A stretch of 33,402 nt of DNA from assembly GCA_025201365.1 (NCBI GenBank), contig JAIXMF010000133.1:1-33402 (forward strand), in the 5' to 3' direction. The DNA is from Syncephalis plumigaleata. Taxonomy: Eukaryota > Zoopagomycota > Zoopagomycetes > Zoopagales > Piptocephalidaceae. The notes below the pieces were generated by a model. The model was given only the letters and a program-made list of their open reading frames with translations. It was not told where the DNA came from and did not search any database. Below, in pieces: positions 1 through 8,560 of the stretch. Every line of letters starts with the position of its first letter. The stretch's first letter is position 1. The translations under genes and the position numbers were made by a program.

Positions 1-1768
1 CCATGATCATTACCATTCTTCTTACCATTCTTTCTCCAATTGACGTGGCTGTAAGATAGCCTGATCTTTACTATCTTTATCGACAAACATATGCCATGGT
101 GCTAATAGATGAGCCATACTGAAATAATCTATTTACCGGTCAATCAATTATATATTGTATTCATCATACTCATATTGCTCACCTCATCATAAGTGGTATC
201 CAATGGGCAACTATCCAATGCCTGATACAGGAATGGATAGACTCGTTCTCGTATAATATTATATACCGTACTAGTCAACATTAGTCATTTTGTGTGCGTG
301 TATCTATCATATGACTTACTTTTTCACTGAAATATACGCTTGTGCACGAATATTATTCTCATTAGCTGGTACTTCTAGAACACGTAGATCGGTGTCGGTG
401 ACATGTGCTACAAGTTCATAAGCAAATCGAGCAATCGGGAATGACTGGATACGCAATTATGTTATTAACATTGATATATATATATATATTATTTACAGCA
501 TCCACTTACTAGAGAAGTATTTGTTTTGTTATTGCTATTGTAATGATGTGCTGAGGGTAGCCAACATTCAGCGGCTATTGTAAACAAAATAGTGTGCTAT
601 CCATTCTTATAGCTTGATCTACATATGAATCCAGTGTTCTAATATAATATTAATACAGACTATGATAGGTGTGCCATTAATAATAGCAGTATTAATACTT
701 ACCTACTCTCAAATACACCTGATGGTTTCTTACTCAATTGATCAGGTAATGGTAGGAAATAGTGTAATAGATCAAGGGCTAATTCTTGATAGAGTGCTGA
801 TACTGCAGATGATGATGATGGCGATGAATACTTTGTCGATGAATCGCCTGATACAATATAATTACTGCTAAATGTGCTACCAGTACCTGCAGTAAGTGAT
901 CGAATAAAGCAGAACATCCAATACTCTAGCATATCTATTCGCAATAGATTATTAAGTAATAGTCAAGGTATAACTATATCTGTATATATCTATATAGTAA
1001 TCATATCATCTAATCGACAAAGGATACAAAGCTTAACTGTCGTTTGATCTGTAGTGGATGGCTTACCACCAGCCATAGTACTATGTGGACCTAAAAGACT
1101 CGCCTTATTCAAAGCAATGGAAGCATTCAGTGTCGCACTAGATGTCGCCATAATACTAGGACGACCAGTTGTCGTTTTAGTTGTCTCCATTCTAATTCGA
1201 ATAGCATTTGGTAAATCTAGATATTTCCCTTCTTGAATCATCGACTTCCATCGTAACTATGAAGGGACACAACATGTCATTATTCCATTGAACTGCACTA
1301 GAACGACAACAACGACGAGTACTTACCGGCAACTTGTCAACTGATACTTGAAAGAGTAAATCATCTCGATTACATCCACGGAATAATTGACGCATTAATG
1401 GTCCTGACGGATTAAACAGAGCACGAATGGCGTTTTCCTCCGCTTTACTTAGAGATCGGTGTAGCCAGCCACTAGTATCGGTGTATTTAGTACGTGTACC
1501 TGCACTCATTCATGTTATAACTCGTATATACTAACCGTTTACCATCACTACCAAAGAATGCGTTGCATATATCGGTCAGTTGGCTGTGTAGTCGACGTGG
1601 TATATCATCGCCAGTTGCATAACCCGCTGTTGTGAGCGGTTTGCTCAGTGCACCCATTAACGCTTGACATGCAGGTAGAACTTGATCCTGTGCAAGGTAA
1701 CGACCTAGATTCGGATCTAGTGCAAGTGCCTGAGGCGGCAATGTTATGGCAGAAGCAGCCATGAGCAT
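1..1768 (-). CDS. SMPD4-like neutral sphingomyelinase (nSMase3 family), 5' part, multi-exon
   Basis: Likely a homologue of sphingomyelin phosphodiesterase 4, a membrane-associated protein of ER and nuclear envelope implicated in sphingolipid hydrolysis. Exons read on the minus strand: 1768-1543, 1499-1327, 1256-1067, 934-734, 574-510, 444-320, 270-183 and 128 onward, all with GT-AG introns and consistent phases. Family-like blocks appear in the right order: an N-terminal segment ending FNPSGPLMRQLF then DKLP (human: LDPGGPMMKLVY then SYLP), EYWMFCF (human EYYIFFF), LLHYFLP (human LSWFLP), AECWLPSAHHY (human VEMWLHHY), VYPFLYQ plus CPLDTTYDE (human LYLFLQ, WPLDASF), and WLIY plus APWHMF (human WLSYLQPWRY). 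Start taken at the ATG at 1768 (a second ATG lies at 1762). The last exon seen shifts frame between WLIY and APWHMF (see findings). Exon borders for the 934-734 and 574-510 exons are the least certain. The C-terminus lies outside the window. The assignment rests on remembered human sequence, not a search. Confidence 0.72.
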
Positions 1769-1821
1769 ACAATCAATCAACTAGTCAACAAAATAAAGAA
1801 GGAAAGGAAGCGTGTTTAATT

Positions 1822-1829
1822 TGACGTCA
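1822..1829. promoter_or_regulatory. CRE/ATF-type palindrome TGACGTCA
   Basis: A perfect 8-base TGACGTCA palindrome lies 54 bases upstream of the SMPD4-like start codon and 26 bases outside the left end of the transposon. This is the classic site for CREB/ATF-type bZIP factors. Before the transposon inserted it would have lain inside a short divergent promoter shared with CHMP6. Function is inferred from sequence only. Confidence 0.4.
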
Positions 1830-1854
1830 ATGAATGATTTACCACTATAAAATA

Positions 1855-2126
1855 CAGGGTTTTTCCAACCAGTTGGCATTGTTGGCCTTTAACTTTTGCT
1901 CTCATTGAAAAATAATTTTGCATACTAGTTAGCATCTTTGTCTTTATCATTATGCGGGTATGGAATCCACCATTAGCAGATACTTTGTTCTTTGTTTAGC
2001 ATTCGCCCTATGTTATTCACCACAATACAAATGCCCTTGTGTCCGCATCAAACAATGCTTTGCAGCGTACGTTTTGCATTGCTAGAACTCACCTTGCACT
2101 AATAATGTATCTGCCAAATAATAAAA
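1855..2126 (+). repeat. Left terminal inverted repeat of the transposon (272 bases)
   Basis: Compared base by base with the reverse complement of 6104-6375, it is identical except one C/T difference inside CTGYCAAATAATAAAA near the inner end. It starts CAGGGTTTTTCC next to a TA. A near-palindrome CCAACCAGTTGG lies at 1865-1876 close to the tip and could be a protein-binding site. Confidence 0.95.
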
Positions 2127-2204
2127 CGTTTTTCTGTTAACAAAGGTTTGATGGTGTATCACATTGGAAGCGTACGTAATTGGTAAAAGAATTTATTAAC
2201 GTGA

Positions 2205-3705
2205 CTACAGATTAGATTCTTTTGCAAGACAACGGTCAAAGAATGTCTGAGCATGTTTAATCCAAGCAATGCAGTTATCTTTTGTAATAAGCTTGCTGGA
2301 TTCTATTATTCGCTCCTCAATAGAATCATTCTCGCACAGTTCAGATCTTATTACGCCTGCCTTGAGCTTTGACCAGCATTCCTCTATAGGGTTCAGGAAT
2401 GGCGAATAGGGCGGTAGGTAGGCGCAGTGGTGACCATGGGACTCTAATAGTTCTGCTACTGCTTTGGATTTGTGAATGGGCGCATTATCCATAATAAAGT
2501 ATCGATTCTTCATATTGTTCTCGGCCAAAACTGTAATGGCCTGTTGTAAGAACATTAGGAAATGTGTAGTCCTTGTTCCGATACGTCCGTGTATTTCCTC
2601 CGCTTTGGCGCCTTTCGTTTTGCGTTTCTTGACCGATTCTAACTTTGGCGTCTTCATGGAGAAATTTAGAACGCCATCAGCACTAATGGCACCTAAAACT
2701 GAATATGTCACGCCACGTTGCGTGAGGACTGTCGCTTTGGCAGGCTCTCCTTTCTTCGAGCGACCACGCGTTCGCCGTGCGTTTACGCTAAATCCAGCTT
2801 CGTCAATGAACACACAGTTTGATAAAAAGTCCATTTCTGTGTTGGCAATCCACCCGCCAACTATTTCTGCCCGTAATTCAATGGTGCGCGGCTCATTTCG
2901 AGCAGCTGGAATTCGCTCTAATTTTTTCATTGTTAAGCTACAATGCTTCACCATGTGCTTTTGAAGGGCGGATGTCGTGATACTTAAGCCTTCAAACGCT
3001 GCCTCAATCTTCTTCTTCGCCTCGTTAAGCGTTAAAGTTGCATCATCTTCGTATATCTTAATTAAAAACTCAGTATGCTCTTCAAACAATTTCTGATTGC
3101 CGTTCTTCTTTTTTGTTGCAGTCTTTTCCTTTACTACAACGTTGCCATCGTCTGCCAATTCCTCGCGAGTAAACATTTCTTTTTGCTCTTCTCTCCATGT
3201 TTGGATATATTTTTGTCCCGTCCGCTCATGTATACCACATTGGCGAGCCGCCGCTGCAGCCGAAAATTTACCCGTGCTGTATAGGTCGATAAGGCGAGCT
3301 TTTTGCGCTTCTGTATATCTCCGGTATGTACCACGTGAGGCCTGCTTCGGCGCTTCCTATTCAATAATAAATACATTGTATTCACTCATTGCATGTTAAC
3401 ATTACCTCTTTGTCATCATCCTTGTCTTTTTCCGCTTGATTGGTAATTGGCTCCTCTTCCCTTATTTCAACAATATTAACCTCCTCGTCCACTTCACTGC
3501 TTGATTCGAGCATTCTTTCCGGCGGAGATGAGACTGGTGTCGAAGAATATTTATATATAGGTTTTACTTCGCCAGTATCTGCTATAAAGATTGCTCTATT
3601 GAGCATAGATATCTCCATTTCGTCGGAATCAGTAAGGGAGCCTGCAGCAACAAATAGCGTTGATGCATATTCAAGGGCATCTTCAGCACGAGTATTGTTA
3701 GTCAT
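2205..3705 (-). CDS. DD34E transposase (IS630-Tc1-mariner superfamily), two exons
   Basis: Two exons, 3705-3406 and 3356-2205, joined across a 49-base GT-AG intron (3405-3357) in phase 0, give 483 residues. Residues 1-100 are acidic and probably disordered. A first helix-turn-helix lies at about 107-156 (RGTYRRY...ARQCGIHERTGQKY) and a second DNA-binding region at about 205-245 (TLTLNEAKKKIEAAF...LQKHM), the bipartite layout usual for Tc1-type enzymes. The DDE catalytic core shows D285 in VFIDEAGF, D390 in FIMDNAPIH and E425 in PYSPFLNPIEECW; 34 residues separate the second D from the E. All catalytic residues are present and no stop interrupts the frame, so the enzyme looks functional. It would bind the inverted ends and cut and paste at TA. 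An upstream in-frame ATG exists at 3774, but the one at 3705 gives a more protein-like start. Confidence 0.9.
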
Positions 3706-3840
3706 GTTTAAAATAAAAACACTAGTGAATTGTAAAAGTTGAAAGCGCGGCAAGTAAAAGCACATCAAAGGCAAGTCAGTTGAATAACGGTATAATTGTA
3801 CCTGATTATTTTAATATATATATATATATTCGCATTCTAA

Positions 3841-3990
3841 ATGCTCTTGTGCTTGTATACTGAGAGGTCCTTGTGCCAAAGAGGTCCTTGTGTCGGTATT
3901 CTTACAGGTCATTGTTTCTGAAATGTCCTTGTTTGTAAGCTGTCATTGATTTAAAAATAGTATTATATCATTATTCTAAAATATCATTGT
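3841..3990. repeat. Degenerate GTCCTTGTG / GTCATTG repeat stretch
   Basis: GAGGTCCTTGTG occurs at 3863-3874 and 3881-3892, with looser relatives around it (CTCTTGTGCTTG, GGTCATTGTTTC, TGTCCTTGTTTG, TGTCATTGATTT). It leads directly into the 8-base array that follows and may be a more decayed or reversed form of it. Non-coding as far as can be seen. Confidence 0.5.
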
Positions 3991-4485
3991 GCCAATGTGT
4001 CAATATGTCAATGTGTCAATACGCCAATATGTCAATATTTCATTGTTTTAATATGTCAATATGTGAATGTGCGAATGCGTCATTGTTTCAATAGATCAAT
4101 AAGTCAACGTGCCAAAGCACCAATATTTCAATATGCAAATGTTCCAAAGTTCCAAATGTATAAGATTAACAGTGAGCCAATGTGCCAATGTGTGAATTGT
4201 CCAATGCGCCAACGCGCCAACGCGCGAATAACTCAATGCGTCAATACGTCAATGGGTGAATTGTCCAATGCGTCAATGCGCCAACACGCAAATATGTCAA
4301 TGCGTGAATGTGTCAATATGTGAATTGGTCAATGTGCGAATGTGCCAATGCGTGAATTTTTTAATACGGTAATACGGCAATACGCGAATACACCAATACG
4401 GCAATATGTGAATAAGTCAATACGGCAATACGTGAATATAATAATACGTGAGTACGTCAATACGTGGATACGCCAATGTGTAATG
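3991..4485. repeat. 8-base imperfect tandem array, consensus CAATRYGY, about 60 units
   Basis: The stretch is built almost wholly of 8-base units such as CAATGTGT, CAATATGT, CAATACGC, CAATACGT, CAACGCGC and CAATACGG, with some one-base slips. The CAA core is nearly constant, and most variation falls at the Y-G dinucleotide, which alternates between CG and TG. Period 8 makes long open frames by chance (24 bases give the same eight residues in every frame), so the apparent proteins here are artefacts. Located between the two divergent genes of the transposon. Confidence 0.85.
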
Positions 4486-4880
4486 TTATTAGTGCACGTT
4501 ACCTCCTATCATCATATATATCGCAAATAACAATTGTCTATTTCCTTAGGCCACCGGTGCTCTACCTACTTCCTCGGCCAGGGATTCGCGTGACAGTGAA
4601 CATGCCGCTGCTCATGCGTCATAATAATCCCTTGTGTCAGTGTGTATAATAGCTACAATCTGAATAGTGCGATGATTCTTTGTTCTTTATTTCAATAAAA
4701 ATATAGGGACATGTATATATATATATTCGCTCCTGTGGTGCGAACAATCATGCTCACGCCATAGCTATTGTTCCACGTATAGACTGTTGATTCTGTTGAC
4801 CTGTGTATGTTACCATCAGTTTCGTAAATTATTAAGGCGGATTAAACCAATGGCAATTGAACCTTGATATATTGACAAAT
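4486..4880. other. Spacer inside the transposon between the two repeat families
   Basis: AT-rich DNA with no credible gene. It includes a short (TA)n tract near 4711-4725 and ordinary-looking sequence between 4545 and 4700. It could contain the promoter of either transposon gene, but no motif decides this. Confidence 0.4.
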
Positions 4881-5435
4881 CGTCACAATGTGTCAATAGC
4901 GCACAATGTCAATGTTCATTGTCTTACTAACAATGACGCACTGTGTCAATGTTATAAGCTATCAACACTCCATTATGTCCGTATGACAATAGCATGCAGT
5001 GTCTATGTTCATTGTCTCAGTATGACCATAGTACACAATGCCAACGTTCATTGTCAGCATTCGCTGTCTTGATATGACAATAGTACACAATGCCAATGTT
5101 CTAAGCTATCAGCATTCCATTGTGCCAGTATGACAATATTATTATGTGCTATTGTTATTAAGACGACGAATGTTGACATAGAATATTGGCATTGTACGTT
5201 GAACACTTTTCGCACACAACAATAACACACAATGCCGACATTTTATGCTAGCATTCATTGTCTCAATAATGATAACGGACAATGTCGATATCTTAAGCTA
5301 TCAAAATTCCATTATGCCCGTGTGATAATAGCACACAATTTCAATGTTCGCTGTCAATATCCGTTGTCTTAGTATGACAGTAGCGCACAACGTCAACAGT
5401 CTAAGCTATCAGCATTCGTTGGCTCAGTATGGTAA
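4881..5435. repeat. Complex interspersed repeat block in the transposon centre
   Basis: The motif AAGCTATCARCATTC, or a close variant, occurs four times (starting 4956, 5103, 5295 and 5403; spacings 147, 192 and 108 bases). Between these, submotifs like TATGACAATAGYACACAATG and TCAATGTTCATTGTC recur in altered form. CAATG and its complement CATTG are common, so the block contains many short inverted matches and resembles the neighbouring 8-base array in base words. No reading frame is convincing. Confidence 0.75.
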
Positions 5436-5553
5436 TATACAGAAGCATGTAAAACATTTAAAAACACGTTAGAAGCGTTCATCTTCAAAAAAGTTCATTA
5501 CAAACATTTCATTACTTTTTATTTTGTGTCAAATCAACACGCCAAATTATAAA

Positions 5554-6015
5554 ATGGACAATAGCACGACCTCATCCAGTACCGCTCGCCAATCTTATCA
5601 AGCTGTAGTGAGGAAAAGACGCGGACAATATAAACATTACGAGCCTGGTCAGATTAAATCATTTCTGTTTAATTATTTTTGTCTCAAGATGACTTTGGAC
5701 GAGGCAAGTCGGAATTCAGGTGTTACTAAAAGTACAGGCCGTCGATACGTTAAAAAATGCCGAGACAACAAAAGTGAACTTACTAAGTTTGGTATATGTT
5801 TTCGTACTAATACGCAAGGTACGTATAAAGATGAGATCTATAATAATTCGCTGACACAACGTTATAAGATCGTTTACAACGGCAGCCCGAAAATATTCAA
5901 TATAGATTTACAAAATTTAAGTGACCGCATACATATTTCAATGTATCACGATGTAGCATTAAATAAACGCTATTATAAATATTTCTTTGCGAATGTTAAA
6001 AACATCATACGTTGA
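5554..6015 (+). CDS. Helix-turn-helix protein of the transposon, related to the transposase N-terminus
   Basis: A 153-residue protein encoded inside the transposon, divergent from the transposase and ending 88 bases before the right inverted repeat. Residues 23-70 (RGQYKHYEPGQIK...SRNSGVTKSTGRRYVKK) align without gaps to the first helix-turn-helix of the transposase: by eye 14 of 51 positions are identical, including the RGxYxxY start, Q, A, R, G, TG and Y. No DDE catalytic residues follow. Residues 80-153 are basic, rich in Tyr, Asn and Ile, and not recognised. A strong donor-like GTACGT at 5819 with possible acceptors near 5903 means the C-terminal part could be spliced differently. Inferred role: DNA-binding accessory or repressor acting on the element. 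The frame could also extend from an upstream in-frame codon, but ATG 5554 follows AAA and is the best start. Confidence 0.65.
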   Translation: MDNSTTSSSTARQSYQAVVRKRRGQYKHYEPGQIKSFLFNYFCLKMTLDEASRNSGVTKSTGRRYVKKCRDNKSELTKFGICFRTNTQGTYKDEIYNNSLTQRYKIVYNGSPKIFNIDLQNLSDRIHISMYHDVALNKRYYKYFFANVKNIIR

Positions 6016-6103
6016 TTCAAGTAGCCAGAATACAGAATACACTAGACACATATGCATTAAACTAAGCTAGGTGTAGCACCATTATTATTATTATTAGCAG
6101 AAT

Positions 6104-6375
6104 TTTTATTATTTGACAGATACATTATTAGTGCAAGGTGAGTTCTAGCAATGCAAAACGTACGCTGCAAAGCATTGTTTGATGCGGACACAAGGGCATT
6201 TGTATTGTGGTGAATAACATAGGGCGAATGCTAAACAAAGAACAAAGTATCTGCTAATGGTGGATTCCATACCCGCATAATGATAAAGACAAAGATGCTA
6301 ACTAGTATGCAAAATTATTTTTCAATGAGAGCAAAAGTTAAAGGCCAACAATGCCAACTGGTTGGAAAAACCCTG
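6104..6375 (-). repeat. Right terminal inverted repeat of the transposon (272 bases)
   Basis: Reverse-complement partner of 1855-2126 with a single mismatch. It ends GGAAAAACCCTG followed by the TA target duplication at 6376-6377. The near-identity argues for recent insertion or recent end homogenisation. Confidence 0.95.
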
Positions 6376-6540
6376 TAATAACAAAAAAACAATGAGCACA
6401 CTCAATTGACGGCAATGCCAAATCACCACGTCTTTCCTGTTTGACGCCTCTTATTATTGACTATTACACCGTTGTTCTATAAGAGTGACTATCCCCCACT
6501 CTTCTCTTGCACTCCATTTGTATACACTCACACTCACGCC

Positions 6541-7439
6541 ATGGGTAATACTTTGGGTAGAACTAGCGGTATTACTGAACAGGACCGTGCTATACTAGAA
6601 CTGAAAGTGCAACGGGATAAACTACAACACTATCAGTTAAAGGCAAGTATATATATATATATAGAGAGATATAGATGATAACCATACACTAGTAGATTCA
6701 AACAGTACTGCAACATGAACAACTAGTAGCTCGTCATCATTTAGTACGTGGTGACAAGAAACGAGCATTATTAGCGTTGAAGAAACGTCGCTATCAAGAA
6801 GGACTGCTAGAGAAAACAGATGCACAACTGTTGAACTTGGAAGAATTGGTAGGTAACCAATGTAGATATACACTAGTAACCCTTACTAATACAATACATT
6901 AATTGCTTAGACTTATTCAATTGAGTTTGCCGCCGTACAACGTCAAGTGATAGAAGGCATTCGTAATGGCAATCGTGTCTTGATTGAGATACAAAAGGAA
7001 TTATCGCTGGATGCGGTGGATCAACTTATGGAAGAAACAGCCGGTGCACTTGCTTATCAAAAGGTAACAACACTATACTTGATCTACTCATATTCTATAG
7101 CATTAACATAATCTATTTATTATATGTAATAACTTGTAGGAAGTGGAGGAGGCAATTACAGAACGTTTGACATCAGAGGAACTAGAGGATATTGAAAAAG
7201 AACTAGATGCCATGGTAAAGGCAGAGGAAGAAGCAGCATTGGCAGATGAATCACGTACATCACCGCAAAAGACATCTACTCCCACTAAACAGTTATCAAC
7301 AGAGGAACAACTTGTTATGGCACCTTCTATTCCTGATATGAAATTGACACTCTCTGAAGAAGCAATAACTCGAAATGAATGGGCTGAATTAGAAGCTGAA
7401 TACGGTCAAACACGCGGTAATCTAATCTATCAAGCATAG
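6541..7439 (+). CDS. VPS20: ESCRT-III subunit CHMP6/Vps20
   Basis: Four exons (6541-6642, 6696-6848, 6911-7063, 7140-7439) give 235 residues. The protein starts MGNTLGR, a myristoylation-type Gly2 signal seen in CHMP6/Vps20, followed by TEQDRAILELKVQRDKL, closely matching human TEQDKAILQLKQQRDKL. KKRRYQEGLLEKT, SIEFAAVQRQVIEGI and AGALAYQKEVEE continue the Snf7-fold helices, and the C-terminus is acidic. Vps20 bridges ESCRT-II to Snf7 at endosomes and helps membrane scission. The first intron begins GC (GCAAGT at 6643) and ends TAG at 6695. This GC-AG model keeps gapless alignment to human CHMP6 (YQLKIQTVLQHEQLVAR against YQKRIAQQLERERALAR), whereas a GT donor four bases later would drop two residues. 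The start codon is 165 bases from the transposon end. Confidence 0.93.
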
Positions 7440-7720
7440 CTTATAATTGAGTCGTGTTTATTCAGTTATTAATTATACGTTTTATTCATTAGATCACTCG
7501 CTCATTCCAGCTTAATCTGCGCCATTCAATGATTACTATAATAATGAAGCCATTCTATGGCATGTGTATTTTACACGGGAGATGATTCAGTGTAGGGCTT
7601 GAATGCTGGAGGTGGTTCACTGTATCATGCAACATTGTTTGTTCATTTGTTTGTTTGTTCATTTGTTTGTTAGTTTCGTCGTAGATGTTCATCTTCTTTT
7701 GCCAATATTTAAATGATTAC
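7440..7720. other. Convergent intergenic spacer between CHMP6 and the Emi1-like gene
   Basis: 281 bases holding both 3' ends. A (GTTT)n-like stretch with TTTGTTTG repeats lies at about 7635-7672. No gene is seen. Confidence 0.5.
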
Positions 7721-8179
7721 TCACCTACGCTCCTCCCAAATATCGGCTAGATTCGGTCTTTGACGTTTCAACTCCCATTTGGCCTTTTCACGCTTATATA
7801 TTTCTTCCTAAATGAATAATAAATGATAGCGGTTACTCTTACTATTAGTAGTAGTAGTATAAGGTCATTTACATGTTTAATCTCTTCTGACATCGTGTTT
7901 AATTTCATACAAAACTTGACGTGCTCCCATTTCTCGGTACAAGGACGACGATGTCCATATCGATAATAGTCAAGGATATGATAGCCTACCGCTAAATAGT
8001 TACTCGTTGATAAACAATTGACAGCAATAGTGCGATATCATGTATTGCTTACTATAACATTGCCATAAATTATCGATAGCTTTACCAAGTCGATAGTTTT
8101 CATTAGCGCGTTCTTCGTCCAATTTGAATTCTGCTTCATGTGCAGGTTTCTGTAATGTAGATTCAATAGAGATGGACAT
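7721..8179 (-). CDS. Emi1-like small cysteine protein (DUF3128 / PANTS-like family)
   Basis: Three exons (8179-8053, 7991-7873, 7807-7721) give 110 residues. The core reads LGKAIDNLWQCY...LDYYRYGHRRPCTEKWEHVKFC, ending with RPNLADIWEERR. This is the signature of the Emi1/DUF3128 family, in which a helical domain has conserved Cys, a YYRYG motif and a C-x9-C pair; here C41, C60 and C70 are present, spaced x18 and x9. Yeast EMI1 is needed for efficient induction of early meiotic genes; the biochemical role is unclear, and the cysteine spacing suggests disulphide-stabilised helices. A donor-like GTGAGT overlaps the stop, so a last splice could instead add one or two residues. The gene runs toward CHMP6 and away from the TAF3-like gene. 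Confidence 0.82.
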
Positions 8180-8560
8180 GTTGCAATAATAGCGTATAAC
8201 TTGATAAGTAGCAATCTATACGAGATCAAGATCAGTCAAGGGCAACAGAACAAGACGAGTAGAAAGGAGGAAAGCGAGTGAGCAACTAGATAAATTTGTA
8301 TATCCAATTGAGATATCGGCTTTGAACGTCGTTTACGCCAATGTTTATCCGTATTCATTCCGGGCCTCACCACGATGGTAGTTGTAATTTCTAGACACTC
8401 CTCATTTGCCCAACCTCTCTTCTCCTCACACATCGTTCGACGTATTTCAGTCACTTTGCCAATAGTAATCGGTTAGTTTCTATCTATCTATCGGTATATA
8501 CATATATACATATATTGATACTGCGGCAGTAACGATATTAGCGGGTGCTATTACAAAACA
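8180..8560. promoter_or_regulatory. Divergent promoter region, Emi1-like / TAF3-like genes
   Basis: 381 bases between two divergent start codons. It includes (CTAT)n and (TATACA)n microsatellite near 8479-8515, ahead of the TAF3-like gene. An open frame on the minus strand (8236-8454) has no family resemblance and is treated as chance. No clear TATA box or factor site stands out. Confidence 0.4.

Larger units (their letters stand above)
1855..6375. mobile_element. Tc1/mariner-superfamily DNA transposon, complete, 4521 bases
   Basis: Both ends begin CAGGGTTTTTCC and are flanked by TA (1853-1854 and 6376-6377), the target duplication of IS630-Tc1-mariner elements. The 272-base inverted ends match at all but one position. 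Inside lie a minus-strand DD34E transposase reading toward the left end, a plus-strand helix-turn-helix protein reading toward the right end, and between them about 1.75 kb of AT-rich DNA with at least two families of short repeats. Both genes look intact and the ends are nearly identical, so the insertion looks young and may still be mobile. At 4.5 kb with 272-base ends it is much longer than a typical Tc1/mariner element of 1.3-2.5 kb. It separates the divergent SMPD4-like and CHMP6 genes. Confidence 0.93.

Noticed and set aside
3997-4530. Open frames rich in Cys, Gln, Asn, Val and Arg across the transposon centre
   Set aside because: They are translations of the 8-base tandem array; a period of 8 bases repeats the same eight residues in every frame, so long open frames arise without selection.
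4857-5072. 71-codon plus-strand frame in the second repeat block
   Set aside because: It is repeat-derived sequence with no domain and no conserved start context.
8236-8454. 72-codon minus-strand frame upstream of the Emi1-like gene
   Set aside because: The Emi1-like protein has its own good ATG at 8179 and known family length; this frame has no similarity and lies in the divergent promoter.
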